Shown here: positions 17,995-26,180 of the stretch, in pieces
How the letters are laid out: the number at the start of each line of letters is the position of its first letter
Numbering within the stretch: position 1 is the first letter of the stretch
From: JAGOUN01 sp040389005
GTDB lineage: Bacteria; Pseudomonadota; Gammaproteobacteria; JAGOUN01
Length of the DNA stretch: 34,726 nt
Reading direction: 5' to 3'
Assembly (NCBI GenBank): GCA_040389005.1
Contig: JAZKAS010000016.1
Location: 1 to 34,726 of the forward strand
Program-made: the position numbers and the translations under genes
Notes under the pieces: model-generated
Database searches by the model: none
Told to the model about the DNA's origin: nothing
What the model saw: the letters and a program-made list of their open reading frames with translations, nothing else

Positions 17995-20397
17995 ATGAAT
18001 TACGATTCAGGCTCATCAAGCCCATTAAGTGAGCAATTGTTTGCGCGTGCTCAAGCACTGCAACAGAAGCGTGATGCATTAACCTCTAGGCTTGAAAGTT
18101 TTTATGATAGAAAAAAAATAGTTGAAGAAAACATAGATCATTCTTCAGAAACACTCAGAAAAACAATAAAAAAACAGACAGTATTGGCGCAAGAGCTAAA
18201 AAAGATAAAAGAAAAAAAAGATGTCTCTGCATCACAGTTAGAAAAAATCAGACAAGCGTTAGCACAGAAAAAAGGAAATCTAGATAAAAAAAAGAATAAT
18301 CAGCAGCAATTAGAGCGTCGTCGGCAAGAAGCGCGGGCAACACTATCGCAACAAAAAAATCATGCGCAAGCATTAAAACAAGAAGTGAATCAGTATAAAA
18401 ATCAATTAAGCAACATAAGCACGCAAAAAAATCAACTACAACAAAAGCAAGCGGCGCGCCCATCAAAAACACCCGTTAATCCAGAAATTGCTCAAAAAAG
18501 ACTTGAATTTCAACATCAGCGCCAAATGTTGACGGTCGCGATGAATCAATGCCATCAACAGTTAACTCATGCGCAACAAATAAAAAACAACAAAGTACAG
18601 TGTAATGAGATTTCAAAAGACTTGCACATGCTTTTGGAAAGGCGTAGTAATTTTGAATGTTATGTTTACAATTTTGAAAAAGATCATGGCGCAAGTGCAT
18701 CAGTTTTACAGCAACAAGAAATGCGCCGTAATCGGGCGATTTTAAATTTTAGAAAATCACAAGAGCATCAGAATGCGCCGCGACATCGGGATGCACCGCG
18801 ACATCAAAATGCGCTACGACATCATCAGGAGCCATTTCACCATCAGCTTGATATGAGCGAAATACCCGATAATGAAGTGTATGACGACAGCGCGAATGAT
18901 TTTACATTTGCAGCTGAACAGCAAGAACAGTTTGAAAATGATTTTGTAGAAATCGAGCAACATGAAGAACAACTTGTTGATAATTATACCGAGATAAACG
19001 AACAGTACGCTGAACAAAATGATCAAATCAATACAATAGAAAATGAGTTAGGTAATATTGATAGCGCTGCGCAAGACTTGTCAAATCATATTTTTGACGA
19101 TGAACGCCAAATGGCGGACATGCAAGGAGAAATGCAAAATTTTCAGCGCGATTTCAATGACGTACAACAAGACTTTTCTCAAACAAAAAATGCATTAGAT
19201 CAAATTAATGATGATGCAGATTATCAGCAAGATCAGCTCACACAAGCAGAACAAGAATATGATCAGTTAGGAGAAAGTATTAATGATCTAGAAAATCAAA
19301 CAAATGATTTGGATAATGACATTGAACAAACCAACATGGATGCAGAGGCAGCTGCCGCTCAAGAAGCGCAAGATGCTCAGGATGCAGAAAATGCAGCAGA
19401 AATAGCGGCACAAGAAGCGGCTGATGCAGCAGAAGCAGAAGCCGCTGCTCAGGCGGAAATAGAAAGTGATTCATCTTATAATGATTTTGATAACCCAGAA
19501 GAAACGGCATTCGATGATCAAGATGATGAGAGACAAAGTGTTGACAATACCTCGGTTTCTGATGGTCAATCCGTAACCGATGATTCAATTCAAGATCAAA
19601 ATCAGGATCAGGATGATAACCCCCTCGACTCTGACGAAGAAGCGCAAGCACAGGCTCAAGCAGAAGGGGAGTTTGACAGTGAAGCTGAAAGTTATGGGTC
19701 AAATGACGACCAATCACATGAGACGCTAAACTCGGAGGAGAGTAGCGGTGGTTCACTTGACAGTGATGAAGAAGCAGAAGCGCAAGCCCAAGCCCAAGCC
19801 CAAGCAGAGGCAGAGCTTGCGAATGAAACAGGAAGTCAAACCTCAAGCCAACATTGTACAACACCATCACTAAACGATGATCACGGCTCACTTGATACTG
19901 ATGAAGAAGCAGAGGCGCAGGCTCAAGCAGAAGCAGAACGCCATAATGAAACAGCGCGCGAAACACAACAAACACCACTTGCTCATGATTCTTCTGATGC
20001 AACAGATAAAACCGATAATTCAACGCATCATGATGATGCGCGACCAGTATCTCCTAGCAGCTTACAGAATTCTTTTAGTCTATTTAATCAAAAGCCGGGT
20101 GCAGATACAGTTCCATCTTCCGATGATAATCGCAACGCTGACAGTGCAACAGCATCACAATCGAATGACAGTCCTAGTAATTCCGGACACGGTTTCTTTT
20201 CCCTTCCAACGCCAACGGAGGTCGCAGACGCGATCGTTAGTACAGCGATTGATGTTGCTCATGAAGTGGGAGCGATATCTGACGACGTTAAAGAAAATCT
20301 GCATGCGATCAAAGATTGGGGTGACAATATTGTCAGCAAAGCATCAGATGCTATAGATACAGTCGTATCGTCTGTGGAAAATGAGTTTTCTCCTTAG
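17995..20397 (+). CDS. Coiled-coil acidic repeat protein, unknown function
   Basis: I do not recognise this 800-residue protein. Residues about 10-235 are a long charged coiled coil. Around 258-275 lie three copies of a six-residue unit (QNAPRH, RDAPRH, QNALRH; 18-bp repeats at 18769-18822), then a His-rich stretch. A second, acidic coiled coil spans about 300-450. Next comes an Ala/Gln/Glu-rich region with three copies of LD(S/T)DEEAEAQAQAQ at about 543, 587 and 632. The last 65 residues (GHGFFSLPTPTEVADAIV onward) look like a small amphipathic helical domain. There is no signal peptide or membrane segment. AGGAAAG precedes the ATG by about 6 nt. It diverges from the ARM gene. A secreted structural or binding protein is possible. 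Confidence 0.75.
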   Translation: MNYDSGSSSPLSEQLFARAQALQQKRDALTSRLESFYDRKKIVEENIDHSSETLRKTIKKQTVLAQELKKIKEKKDVSASQLEKIRQALAQKKGNLDKKKNNQQQLERRRQEARATLSQQKNHAQALKQEVNQYKNQLSNISTQKNQLQQKQAARPSKTPVNPEIAQKRLEFQHQRQMLTVAMNQCHQQLTHAQQIKNNKVQCNEISKDLHMLLERRSNFECYVYNFEKDHGASASVLQQQEMRRNRAILNFRKSQEHQNAPRHRDAPRHQNALRHHQEPFHHQLDMSEIPDNEVYDDSANDFTFAAEQQEQFENDFVEIEQHEEQLVDNYTEINEQYAEQNDQINTIENELGNIDSAAQDLSNHIFDDERQMADMQGEMQNFQRDFNDVQQDFSQTKNALDQINDDADYQQDQLTQAEQEYDQLGESINDLENQTNDLDNDIEQTNMDAEAAAAQEAQDAQDAENAAEIAAQEAADAAEAEAAAQAEIESDSSYNDFDNPEETAFDDQDDERQSVDNTSVSDGQSVTDDSIQDQNQDQDDNPLDSDEEAQAQAQAEGEFDSEAESYGSNDDQSHETLNSEESSGGSLDSDEEAEAQAQAQAQAEAELANETGSQTSSQHCTTPSLNDDHGSLDTDEEAEAQAQAEAERHNETARETQQTPLAHDSSDATDKTDNSTHHDDARPVSPSSLQNSFSLFNQKPGADTVPSSDDNRNADSATASQSNDSPSNSGHGFFSLPTPTEVADAIVSTAIDVAHEVGAISDDVKENLHAIKDWGDNIVSKASDAIDTVVSSVENEFSP

Positions 20398-20492
20398 GGG
20401 CTGTTATTTATATAGGCTGAATCTTTGTTGCCAATTGTTCATCCTAAGAAAGCTATAAAACCAAGCTCACATTGTGTTAGAATGGATCAATT

Positions 20493-20606
20493 ATGTCACG
20501 ATATAAGGTTGCCAAGAGCGTGTTAGCATTAGATATTCCTGTCGCTACGATCACTCAAGTCACTAGCCTTAGTCAAGAAGAGATCAAGCGATTACAGAGT
20601 GAGTAG
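20493..20606 (+). pseudogene. Small ORF like the C-terminus of an Rpn/PD-(D/E)XK transposase-family protein
   Basis: ATG to TAG gives a 37-residue peptide, MSRYKVAKSVLALDIPVATI... ending SLSQEEIKRLQSE. The pattern (alpha-helix, then a V-T-x-L-S-x-E-E-I turn) resembles the last 35 residues of Rpn-family recombination-promoting nucleases/putative transposases. An in-frame TAG lies just upstream at 20478, so the rest of the gene is gone. It ends two bases before uvrB. It could also be an expressed small leader peptide. Confidence 0.4.
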
Positions 20607-20608
20607 TT

Positions 20609-22606
20609 ATGTTTAAAGTAACCGCGCATTTCAAGCCCGCTGGCGACCAACCCGAAGCTATCAAAAAACTCACGGCTGGTTTGAGCGATGGTCTTATGTA
20701 TCAAACCTTATTAGGCGTGACCGGTTCTGGTAAAACATTTTCCATTGCGCATGTGATTGAGAAAGTGCAGCGTCCCACCATTATCATGGCGCCGAATAAA
20801 ACCTTAGCGGCGCAATTATATGGCGAGATGAAAGAATTTTTCCCTGATAATGCGGTTGAATATTTTGTTTCTTATTATGATTATTATCAACCCGAAGCCT
20901 ATGTACCCGCATCGGATACTTTTATAGAAAAAGATGCATCGATTAACGAGCATATCGAACAAATGCGTTTATCGGCGACAAAAGCATTAATGGAAAGAAA
21001 AGATGTGATTGTGGTGGCAACCGTTTCTGCGATTTATGGATTAGGTGATCCCGAATTATATTTTAAGATGGTGTTGCATATTGATCGCAGTGAAAAAATG
21101 GATCTATCAAAATTATTGCGTCGATTAGCAGAGTTGCAATACACGCGCAATGATACTGATTTTCGACGCGCAACGTTTCGCGTGCGCGGTGATGTCGTCG
21201 ATATCTTTCCCGCAGAATCCGATAAATCAGCCGTTCGAGTGAGTTTATTTGATGATGAAATTGAATCGATTACTTTATTTGATCCTTTAACCAGTGCTAT
21301 TTTAAGCAAATTACCGCGCGTGACGATATTTCCAAAATCACATTATGTGACACCGCGTCAAACGATTTTAGATACTGTTGAATTTGTGAAAGAAGAATTG
21401 AAAGAACGCTTAAATCATTTACGCGATCTTAATAAATTAGTCGAAGCGCAACGTTTAGAAGAGCGCACGCGCTTTGATATCGAAATGATGTTAGAACTTG
21501 GTTATTGCTCAGGCATTGAAAATTATTCGCGGTATTTATCCGGCAAAGAAGCGGGCGAACCTCCGCCAACGTTGATTGATTATTTGCCGCATAATGCGTT
21601 AATGGTGATTGACGAATCGCATGTGACTGTTCCACAAATTGGCGGTATGTATAAAGGCGATCGTTCGCGTAAAGAAACGCTTGTTGAATTTGGTTTTCGT
21701 TTACCTTCTGCGCTGGATAATCGTCCCTTACGTTTTGATGAATTTGAAAAGCGCATGCCGCAAACGATTTTTGTATCTGCAACACCTGCGCAATATGAAG
21801 CGGACCATGCTTCGCAAATTGTCGAACAAATTGTTCGGCCAACGGGATTGATTGATCCCGAAGTTGAAATACGCCCAGTCGCAACACAAGTCGATGATGT
21901 GTTATCGGAAATTCATAAACGCGTTGCGATGGGAGATCGTGTGTTAATTACCACGTTAACAAAACGCCTTGCAGAAGATTTAACAGAATATCTTGCTGAG
22001 CATCAAGTTAAAGTACGTTATTTACATTCGGACATTGACACCGTTGAGCGCGTAGAAATTATTCGTGATTTACGATTGGGCGTGTTTGATGTTTTGGTGG
22101 GAATTAATCTTTTGCGCGAAGGGTTAGATATGCCCGAAGTTTCACTTGTTGCAATTTTGGATGCTGATAAAGAAGGATTTTTACGTTCAGAAAGATCCTT
22201 GATTCAAACCATCGGGCGTGCCGCGCGACATTTACGCGGTAAAGCGATTTTATATGCGGATAAAATTACGGGATCGATGCAACGCGCTATCGATGAAACT
22301 GATCGACGCCGTGAAAAACAAAAAGCGCATAATCTAAAACATAACATCACGCCAACTGGAGTTAAAAAATCCATCAGCGATGTGATGGAAGGCTATAGTA
22401 AAAAATCGGCAGGTGAAAGGGCGGTGGCGAAAATTGCTGCGCAAGAAGTAGCTTCTTATCAGGTCTTATCGCCAACTGATTTAAAGAAAAAAATCGCAGG
22501 GTTAGAAACAAAAATGTATCAACATGCGAAGGATTTAGAATTTGAAGAGGCAGCGAAAATTCGAGATCAATTACAGAAACTCTATCAACAAAATTATGGG
22601 GCTTGA
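20609..22606 (+). CDS. uvrB: Excinuclease ABC subunit B
   Basis: UvrB is the damage-verifying helicase-like subunit of the UvrABC nucleotide excision repair nuclease. It has Walker A GVTGSGKT at residues 36-43, the beta-hairpin region YYDYYQPEAYVPASDTFIEK that clamps DNA, helicase motifs VIDESH, RQTIFVSATPAQYE-like and QTIGRAARH, and a C-terminal UVR domain (KDLEFEEAAKIRDQLQKL) that contacts UvrC. At 665 residues it is close to E. coli UvrB (673). I saw no convincing LexA box upstream. The stop codon overlaps the -35 box of the mazEF promoter. Confidence 0.97.
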   Translation: MFKVTAHFKPAGDQPEAIKKLTAGLSDGLMYQTLLGVTGSGKTFSIAHVIEKVQRPTIIMAPNKTLAAQLYGEMKEFFPDNAVEYFVSYYDYYQPEAYVPASDTFIEKDASINEHIEQMRLSATKALMERKDVIVVATVSAIYGLGDPELYFKMVLHIDRSEKMDLSKLLRRLAELQYTRNDTDFRRATFRVRGDVVDIFPAESDKSAVRVSLFDDEIESITLFDPLTSAILSKLPRVTIFPKSHYVTPRQTILDTVEFVKEELKERLNHLRDLNKLVEAQRLEERTRFDIEMMLELGYCSGIENYSRYLSGKEAGEPPPTLIDYLPHNALMVIDESHVTVPQIGGMYKGDRSRKETLVEFGFRLPSALDNRPLRFDEFEKRMPQTIFVSATPAQYEADHASQIVEQIVRPTGLIDPEVEIRPVATQVDDVLSEIHKRVAMGDRVLITTLTKRLAEDLTEYLAEHQVKVRYLHSDIDTVERVEIIRDLRLGVFDVLVGINLLREGLDMPEVSLVAILDADKEGFLRSERSLIQTIGRAARHLRGKAILYADKITGSMQRAIDETDRRREKQKAHNLKHNITPTGVKKSISDVMEGYSKKSAGERAVAKIAAQEVASYQVLSPTDLKKKIAGLETKMYQHAKDLEFEEAAKIRDQLQKLYQQNYGA

Positions 22607-22642
22607 CCGGTATGGTTAATGTAATTATAATGTAATTACATT
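22603..22642 (+). promoter_or_regulatory. Promoter and inverted-repeat operator of the toxin-antitoxin pair
   Basis: TTGACC (22603-22608) and a consensus TATAAT (22626-22631) are 17 nt apart. A perfect 10-bp inverted repeat, AATGTAATTA (22618-22627) and TAATTACATT (22633-22642), covers the -10 box. This is the usual arrangement for self-repression by an antitoxin or antitoxin-toxin complex. GGAGG at 22649-22653 serves the first gene. Confidence 0.75.
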
Positions 22643-22657
22643 TTTGTCGGAGGATTT

Positions 22658-22931
22658 ATGTATAAACTCATCGATATTGGGCATTCTCGCGGGGTTCGAA
22701 TTCCAAAACATGTGATTCAGCAANNNNNNNNNNCAGCAAGCCAAATTAGAAGAGTGCGAGCTGGAATTTGAAATTTTACCTCAAGGCTTGCTCATCAAAC
22801 CTCATCAAGAGAAGAAGCGAAAAGGCTGGGAAGAAGCGTTTAAAAATGCTGTTTCTTTGGAGCGAGAAGAGATAATAGAAGTGACGAATACGTTTGATAG
22901 CGAGGATTGGTCATGGCCAATGGAATCATAA
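22658..22931 (+). CDS. mazE: MazE/AbrB-type antitoxin, split by a false scaffold gap
   Basis: The start MYKLIDIGHSRGVRIPKHVI is a swapped-hairpin AbrB/MazE DNA-binding motif. Ten N follow at 22724-22733, then QQAKLEECELEFEILPQGLL, the usual continuation, and an acidic toxin-binding tail ending SEDWSWPMES. Both sides of the N run carry the same CAGCAA, so merging one copy and removing the N restores an open frame of about 85 residues, normal for the family. It binds the operator at its own promoter and neutralises the toxin encoded by the overlapping downstream gene (19-base overlap). Confidence 0.8.
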
Positions 22932-23242
22932 AACGATTTGATGTTTATTGGGTACAGCTTGACCCTGCGGTGGGTTCTGAAATCAAAAAAACGAGACCTT
23001 GTGTTGTCATATCTCCCAATGAGTTACATTTTTTAAAAACATGCATTATTGCGCCGCTGACTTCTAAAAAACATGGGTTTCCCTCGCGTGTGCTGGTTAC
23101 CTTTCAAGGTACAGAAGGAGAAATTGCGCTTGATCAATTGCGCTCGGTTGACAGTTCTCGCTTAATCAAAAAAATGGGGGCGCTTTCAGCGACAACAGCA
23201 AAGAATATCATTAGTGTATTATTAGAAATGTTTGATGAATAG
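22913..23242 (+). CDS. mazF: MazF/PemK-type endoribonuclease toxin
   Basis: A 109-residue toxin of the PemK/MazF family, which cuts mRNA at short sequence motifs. Family marks are RFDVYWVQLDPAVGSEIKKT followed by RPCVVISPNE, the LTSKK loop, and the core strand GEIALDQLRSVDSSRLIKK. ATG at 22913 has GAGG 7 nt upstream; a TTG at 22907 is the alternative. The gene overlaps the antitoxin, as expected for coupled expression. The cleavage motif cannot be read from the sequence. Confidence 0.9.
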   Translation: MANGIIKRFDVYWVQLDPAVGSEIKKTRPCVVISPNELHFLKTCIIAPLTSKKHGFPSRVLVTFQGTEGEIALDQLRSVDSSRLIKKMGALSATTAKNIISVLLEMFDE

Positions 23243-23271
23243 TTTTTTTCAAACAGTGCAGGAGAGTAAGC

Positions 23272-23709
23272 ATGTCTATCTGGTTTGAATCTTTTACCCT
23301 TGAGGAATTACATCATCGTGGTTTAGATACAATGGTGAACTATCTTGATATTGAATTCACTGAAATAGGGGATGATTATCTCAAAGCTACCATGCCCGTT
23401 TCAGAAAAAACCCAACAATACATGGGTATTTTGCACGGTGGCGCATCCTGTGTTTTGGCAGAAACGATAGGCAGTGTTGCTGCAAATTGCGTGATTGATC
23501 ATTCAAAATATCGCGCCGTCGGTCAAGAAATTAGTGCAAGCCATTTGCGACCAGTTCCGCATGGGCAAATCGTGACGGGAATCACTAAACCGATTATGTT
23601 GGGCAAACGTTCTCAAGTGTGGGAAATCAAACTCTATAACTCTGAAGGAAAAATAACCTGCATTTCAAGATTGACCATGGCGGTGATTGAAGCAAAAAAA
23701 TTGAGTTAA
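23272..23709 (+). CDS. Hotdog-fold acyl-CoA thioesterase, MenI/YdiI-like
   Basis: A 145-residue hotdog thioesterase. It aligns by eye with E. coli YdiI/MenI over its whole length: LEELHHRGLDTMVNYLDIEF, the HGGA motif at H55-G-G-A, the catalytic acid E64 in VLAETIGSVA, and SASHLRPVPHG. Members hydrolyse 1,4-dihydroxy-2-naphthoyl-CoA in menaquinone synthesis or phenylacetyl/benzoyl-type CoA esters. No men genes are in the window, so the physiological substrate is open. It has a GGAGAG ribosome-binding site, starts 29 nt after mazF, and might be read through from the toxin-antitoxin promoter. Confidence 0.85.
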   Translation: MSIWFESFTLEELHHRGLDTMVNYLDIEFTEIGDDYLKATMPVSEKTQQYMGILHGGASCVLAETIGSVAANCVIDHSKYRAVGQEISASHLRPVPHGQIVTGITKPIMLGKRSQVWEIKLYNSEGKITCISRLTMAVIEAKKLS

Positions 23710-23755
23710 CACATACTAAATTTTAAGTGTATTAGCTTAAGCTTGGTAAGTATGT

Positions 23756-25066
23756 TTAGCCGAAAGAATGAGGCTGTAATACAGTATTTTTTTTAGGCTT
23801 GTCTGCGCTCTCATCACCTATTTGATTGCCAGCATAAAAACTTTGCGTGTTCAATGTCATTTTAGGTGCTTTTTTATTAACGCCATGTTCTATATTCCGC
23901 CTTTTGTTATCTGTCTCTGGCTTTTCGGCATCAGTATTGTCATATTTTCTTTTATTAACATTTCGTAGTTGTGACTCCGATACCCTGGGATTCAGTTTCT
24001 CTTCAATAAAATAAGTGCTTAGATTAAAATGTCGACAAATATCCATGCTCTTTTGAAGATTTGTAAAATTAAAACTCCCTACTAAAGCTTCTGCCTGACA
24101 AAACCATGCGCTTAAAAAAGCGTCCTCTGGTTCTACCTCTAAATCTTTAAAAGCTATCAAACTATCCACTAAATCCATCTGATTAAAGCACGCAATGATT
24201 TCTTTTGCTCGACAACACCATTTTGATAAAAAATTCCATTCTGGCTGTGTATGCAATCTTTGCCTTGTGTGCAATTCTCCAAGAGCCTTCAAGCTATTGA
24301 CCAATTCTTGATGTTTAAAATTATCAATTATCCTTGTTACTTGTTGCTGCCATAATGTGAAAAAAACTGAGCCTGGCGGTATATCTAATCTTTCAAAAGC
24401 AATAATAATTTCTGTTAATTCCACACTATCAAATTCATCTATTATCTCCATCGCTCGGGTATACCATGCTAATAAGAACATCGGCTGTGGGCGTATTTTA
24501 AATTTTCCAAAAGCCATCAAACTGTTTGCTAATGCTTCTGTGTTAAAAGAATTTATAATCTGCTTTGCGCGACAAAACCATCCTTTTAAAAAATATGAAA
24601 ATGGCAGCATGTTCAACCTCTCAAAAGCTATCAAAATATTGGCTAACTCTTGAGATGTAAACATGTTGTCTTGCATCTTAGATTCAAAGAGAATTTTTTC
24701 TGCTTGCTTATACCAAGCCAACAAGAAATGATCGTTTGGCTTTACGCGTAATTTTCCAAAAGCAGCCAAAGAATTTGCCAGCGCTTGATGACCAAACTCA
24801 GATATCTTTGCCGCATTTTGCCAAGCATTCAAAAAATCAACTTGCCTATAACGTACTTGCCGATCAGACCTAATGCTATACTTGTATAAAATAAGGCTAT
24901 ATTCTTTAGCGTCGAGTATATGTGGATAATATAGGAATAATATAATGGCGTTATCTATCCATGCGCTATCAAGTTTATAAGAGTCTCTATTGCCTAGCGA
25001 TCTAAACACTTTACTCTTAATTTCAGCCAATTCATCGCCGGTAGGCATACGTGTGGAATTAAACAC
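23756..25066 (-). CDS. OPR-like (octotricopeptide-type) repeat protein
   Basis: A 436-residue protein with about six repeats of 38 residues (some 44), for example FNTEALANSLMAFGKFKIRP followed by QPMFLLAWYTRAMEIIDE. The pattern LANSL-AF-(K/R)L-(I/V)-P...FL-xW matches octotricopeptide repeats, which in plant and algal organelle proteins bind RNA; bacterial copies are less well studied. The last 70 residues are basic and disordered, with a bipartite NLS-like signal, KRK at 372-374 and KRR at 388-390. There is no signal peptide. GTG at 25066 is chosen because AGGAG lies 9 nt upstream; the next ATG (25048) is too far from it. Function unknown; host-directed RNA or protein binding is an inference. 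Confidence 0.75.
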   Translation of the reverse strand: MFNSTRMPTGDELAEIKSKVFRSLGNRDSYKLDSAWIDNAIILFLYYPHILDAKEYSLILYKYSIRSDRQVRYRQVDFLNAWQNAAKISEFGHQALANSLAAFGKLRVKPNDHFLLAWYKQAEKILFESKMQDNMFTSQELANILIAFERLNMLPFSYFLKGWFCRAKQIINSFNTEALANSLMAFGKFKIRPQPMFLLAWYTRAMEIIDEFDSVELTEIIIAFERLDIPPGSVFFTLWQQQVTRIIDNFKHQELVNSLKALGELHTRQRLHTQPEWNFLSKWCCRAKEIIACFNQMDLVDSLIAFKDLEVEPEDAFLSAWFCQAEALVGSFNFTNLQKSMDICRHFNLSTYFIEEKLNPRVSESQLRNVNKRKYDNTDAEKPETDNKRRNIEHGVNKKAPKMTLNTQSFYAGNQIGDESADKPKKNTVLQPHSFG

Positions 25067-25155
25067 TAAACAAAACTCCTATTATCATAACTTTAGTGAG
25101 TTTAGACTAAGAATGAATAAAAAAAATTAAAGAATTCTTATGTGAATAATCTTGC

Positions 25156-25211
25156 GTTAATAAAGCAGCACTACACTGTGGTCATCTGATAAAAATTTTA
25201 ATAGTTAATGG
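25156..25211 (+). promoter_or_regulatory. 56-bp upstream block shared with the second Sel1 gene
   Basis: This block matches 29704-29759 at 42 of 56 positions without gaps, and both blocks begin 74 nt before the respective ATG. The best-kept parts are GTTAATAAA, AGCACTA-ACTG and ATAAAAATT. It may hold a common promoter or regulator site, or be left from duplication of gene and leader together. Confidence 0.55.
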
Positions 25212-25229
25212 TCGAGTGGAGTGATATTA

Positions 25230-26048
25230 ATGTCATCTATTATTGATGGGTTTCAACCAGACGCTGATAAAGACAATGCAAATGCACAATTTGATCTTGG
25301 ATTACGTCACGCAAAAGGCGAAGGCATAGAGAAAAATCAGGCAGAAGCGGTGAGATATTACCGATTGGCAGCCGATCAAGGTCATGCGCAGGCACAATGT
25401 AATCTTGCAGTCTGTTACGCAAAAGGCGAAGGCATAGAGAAAAATCAGGCAGAAGCAGTTAGGTATTGTCAATTAGCGGCGGATCAAAGCCATGCACAAG
25501 CACAATATAATCTTGCAGTCTGTTACGCAAAAGGCGAAGGCATAGAGAAAAATTTGGTAGAAGCGGTGAGATATTATCGATTAGCAGCCGATCAAGGTTA
25601 TACACAAGCACAATTTAATCTTAGCGTATGTTACGCAAAAGGCGAAGGCATAGAAGAAGATCAGGCAGAAGCGGTGAGATATTATCGATTGGCAGCCGAT
25701 CAAGGTCATGCACAGGCACAAGCCATTCTTGCAACACGTTACGCAAAAGGCGAAGGCATAGAAAAAAATCAGGCAGAAGCAGTTAGGTATTGTCGATTAG
25801 CGGCGGATCAAGGTTTGGCAGAAGCACAATACAGTCTTGGGATGTGTTACCTACATGGTTTTGGCGTGGAGGAAAATGTAGAAGAAGCCGTTAGGCTATA
25901 TCGATTAGCCTCTAATCAAGGCGATGAATTGGCTGCATCCATGCTCACAAAGAATGTTAAACTTGCCATATATAGTTTTTTTTCTCCTGATAATTCTGGT
26001 GAACACAGAAAACCAAGCGGGTATTCTTGCGCTGTAAATGGGGGATAG
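25230..26048 (+). CDS. Sel1-repeat protein (six repeats)
   Basis: A 272-residue protein with six 36-residue Sel1-like repeats, for example AQAQYNLAVCYAKGEGIEKN followed by LVEAVRYYRLAADQGY, and a partial seventh. Sel1 repeats are TPR-like helical hairpins that bind proteins. The repeats are nearly identical at DNA level (108-bp units), pointing to recent tandem duplication. There is no signal peptide, unlike the Legionella periplasmic Sel1 proteins, so it is cytosolic or exported by another route. ATG at 25230 has GGAG 8 nt upstream. The C-terminal 40 residues are outside the repeats and unremarkable. The leader resembles that of the Sel1 gene at 29778. Confidence 0.88.
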   Translation: MSSIIDGFQPDADKDNANAQFDLGLRHAKGEGIEKNQAEAVRYYRLAADQGHAQAQCNLAVCYAKGEGIEKNQAEAVRYCQLAADQSHAQAQYNLAVCYAKGEGIEKNLVEAVRYYRLAADQGYTQAQFNLSVCYAKGEGIEEDQAEAVRYYRLAADQGHAQAQAILATRYAKGEGIEKNQAEAVRYCRLAADQGLAEAQYSLGMCYLHGFGVEENVEEAVRLYRLASNQGDELAASMLTKNVKLAIYSFFSPDNSGEHRKPSGYSCAVNGG

Positions 26049-26072
26049 CTTCAGTATTGTCGAACGGGAGTT

Positions 26073-26096
26073 GTAGGGGCTACCGGCGGTCGCCCT
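26073..26096 (+). repeat. REP-like palindrome downstream of the Sel1 gene
   Basis: It runs from GTAGGGGCTACC to GGTCGCCCT and is identical over 23 bases to the inverse of 34671-34693. Imperfect arms GGGGC-ACC and GGT-GCCC can pair. It lies in the intergenic region 25 nt after the Sel1 stop. Confidence 0.7.
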
Positions 26097-26130
26097 GTTT
26101 AGCAAAATGTTGTACATCATTAATATAATG

Positions 26131-26150
26131 ACGTTCCCTTCGGAGGGCGT
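26131..26150 (+). terminator. Candidate hairpin after the Sel1 gene
   Basis: CCCT-TCGG-AGGG forms a short hairpin extended by ACG/CGT with a two-base bulge, followed by TTT. It lies between the ends of the Sel1 gene (+) and sufT (-). The stem is short, so the call is weak. Confidence 0.35.
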
Positions 26151-26180
26151 TTAGAAAGAAATCTAATAAAAAAATCGATT

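Noticed and set aside
19280..20023. A 247-codon minus-strand ORF opposite the acidic coiled-coil gene
   Set aside because: Its Leu/His-rich composition is the reverse complement of Gln/Glu/Ala/Asp codons; no independent start signals or domain pattern.
25120..25160. Possible PmrA-type box (TTAA direct repeats) upstream of the first Sel1 gene
   Set aside because: The second half-site and the correct spacing are missing, and the second Sel1 leader does not share it.
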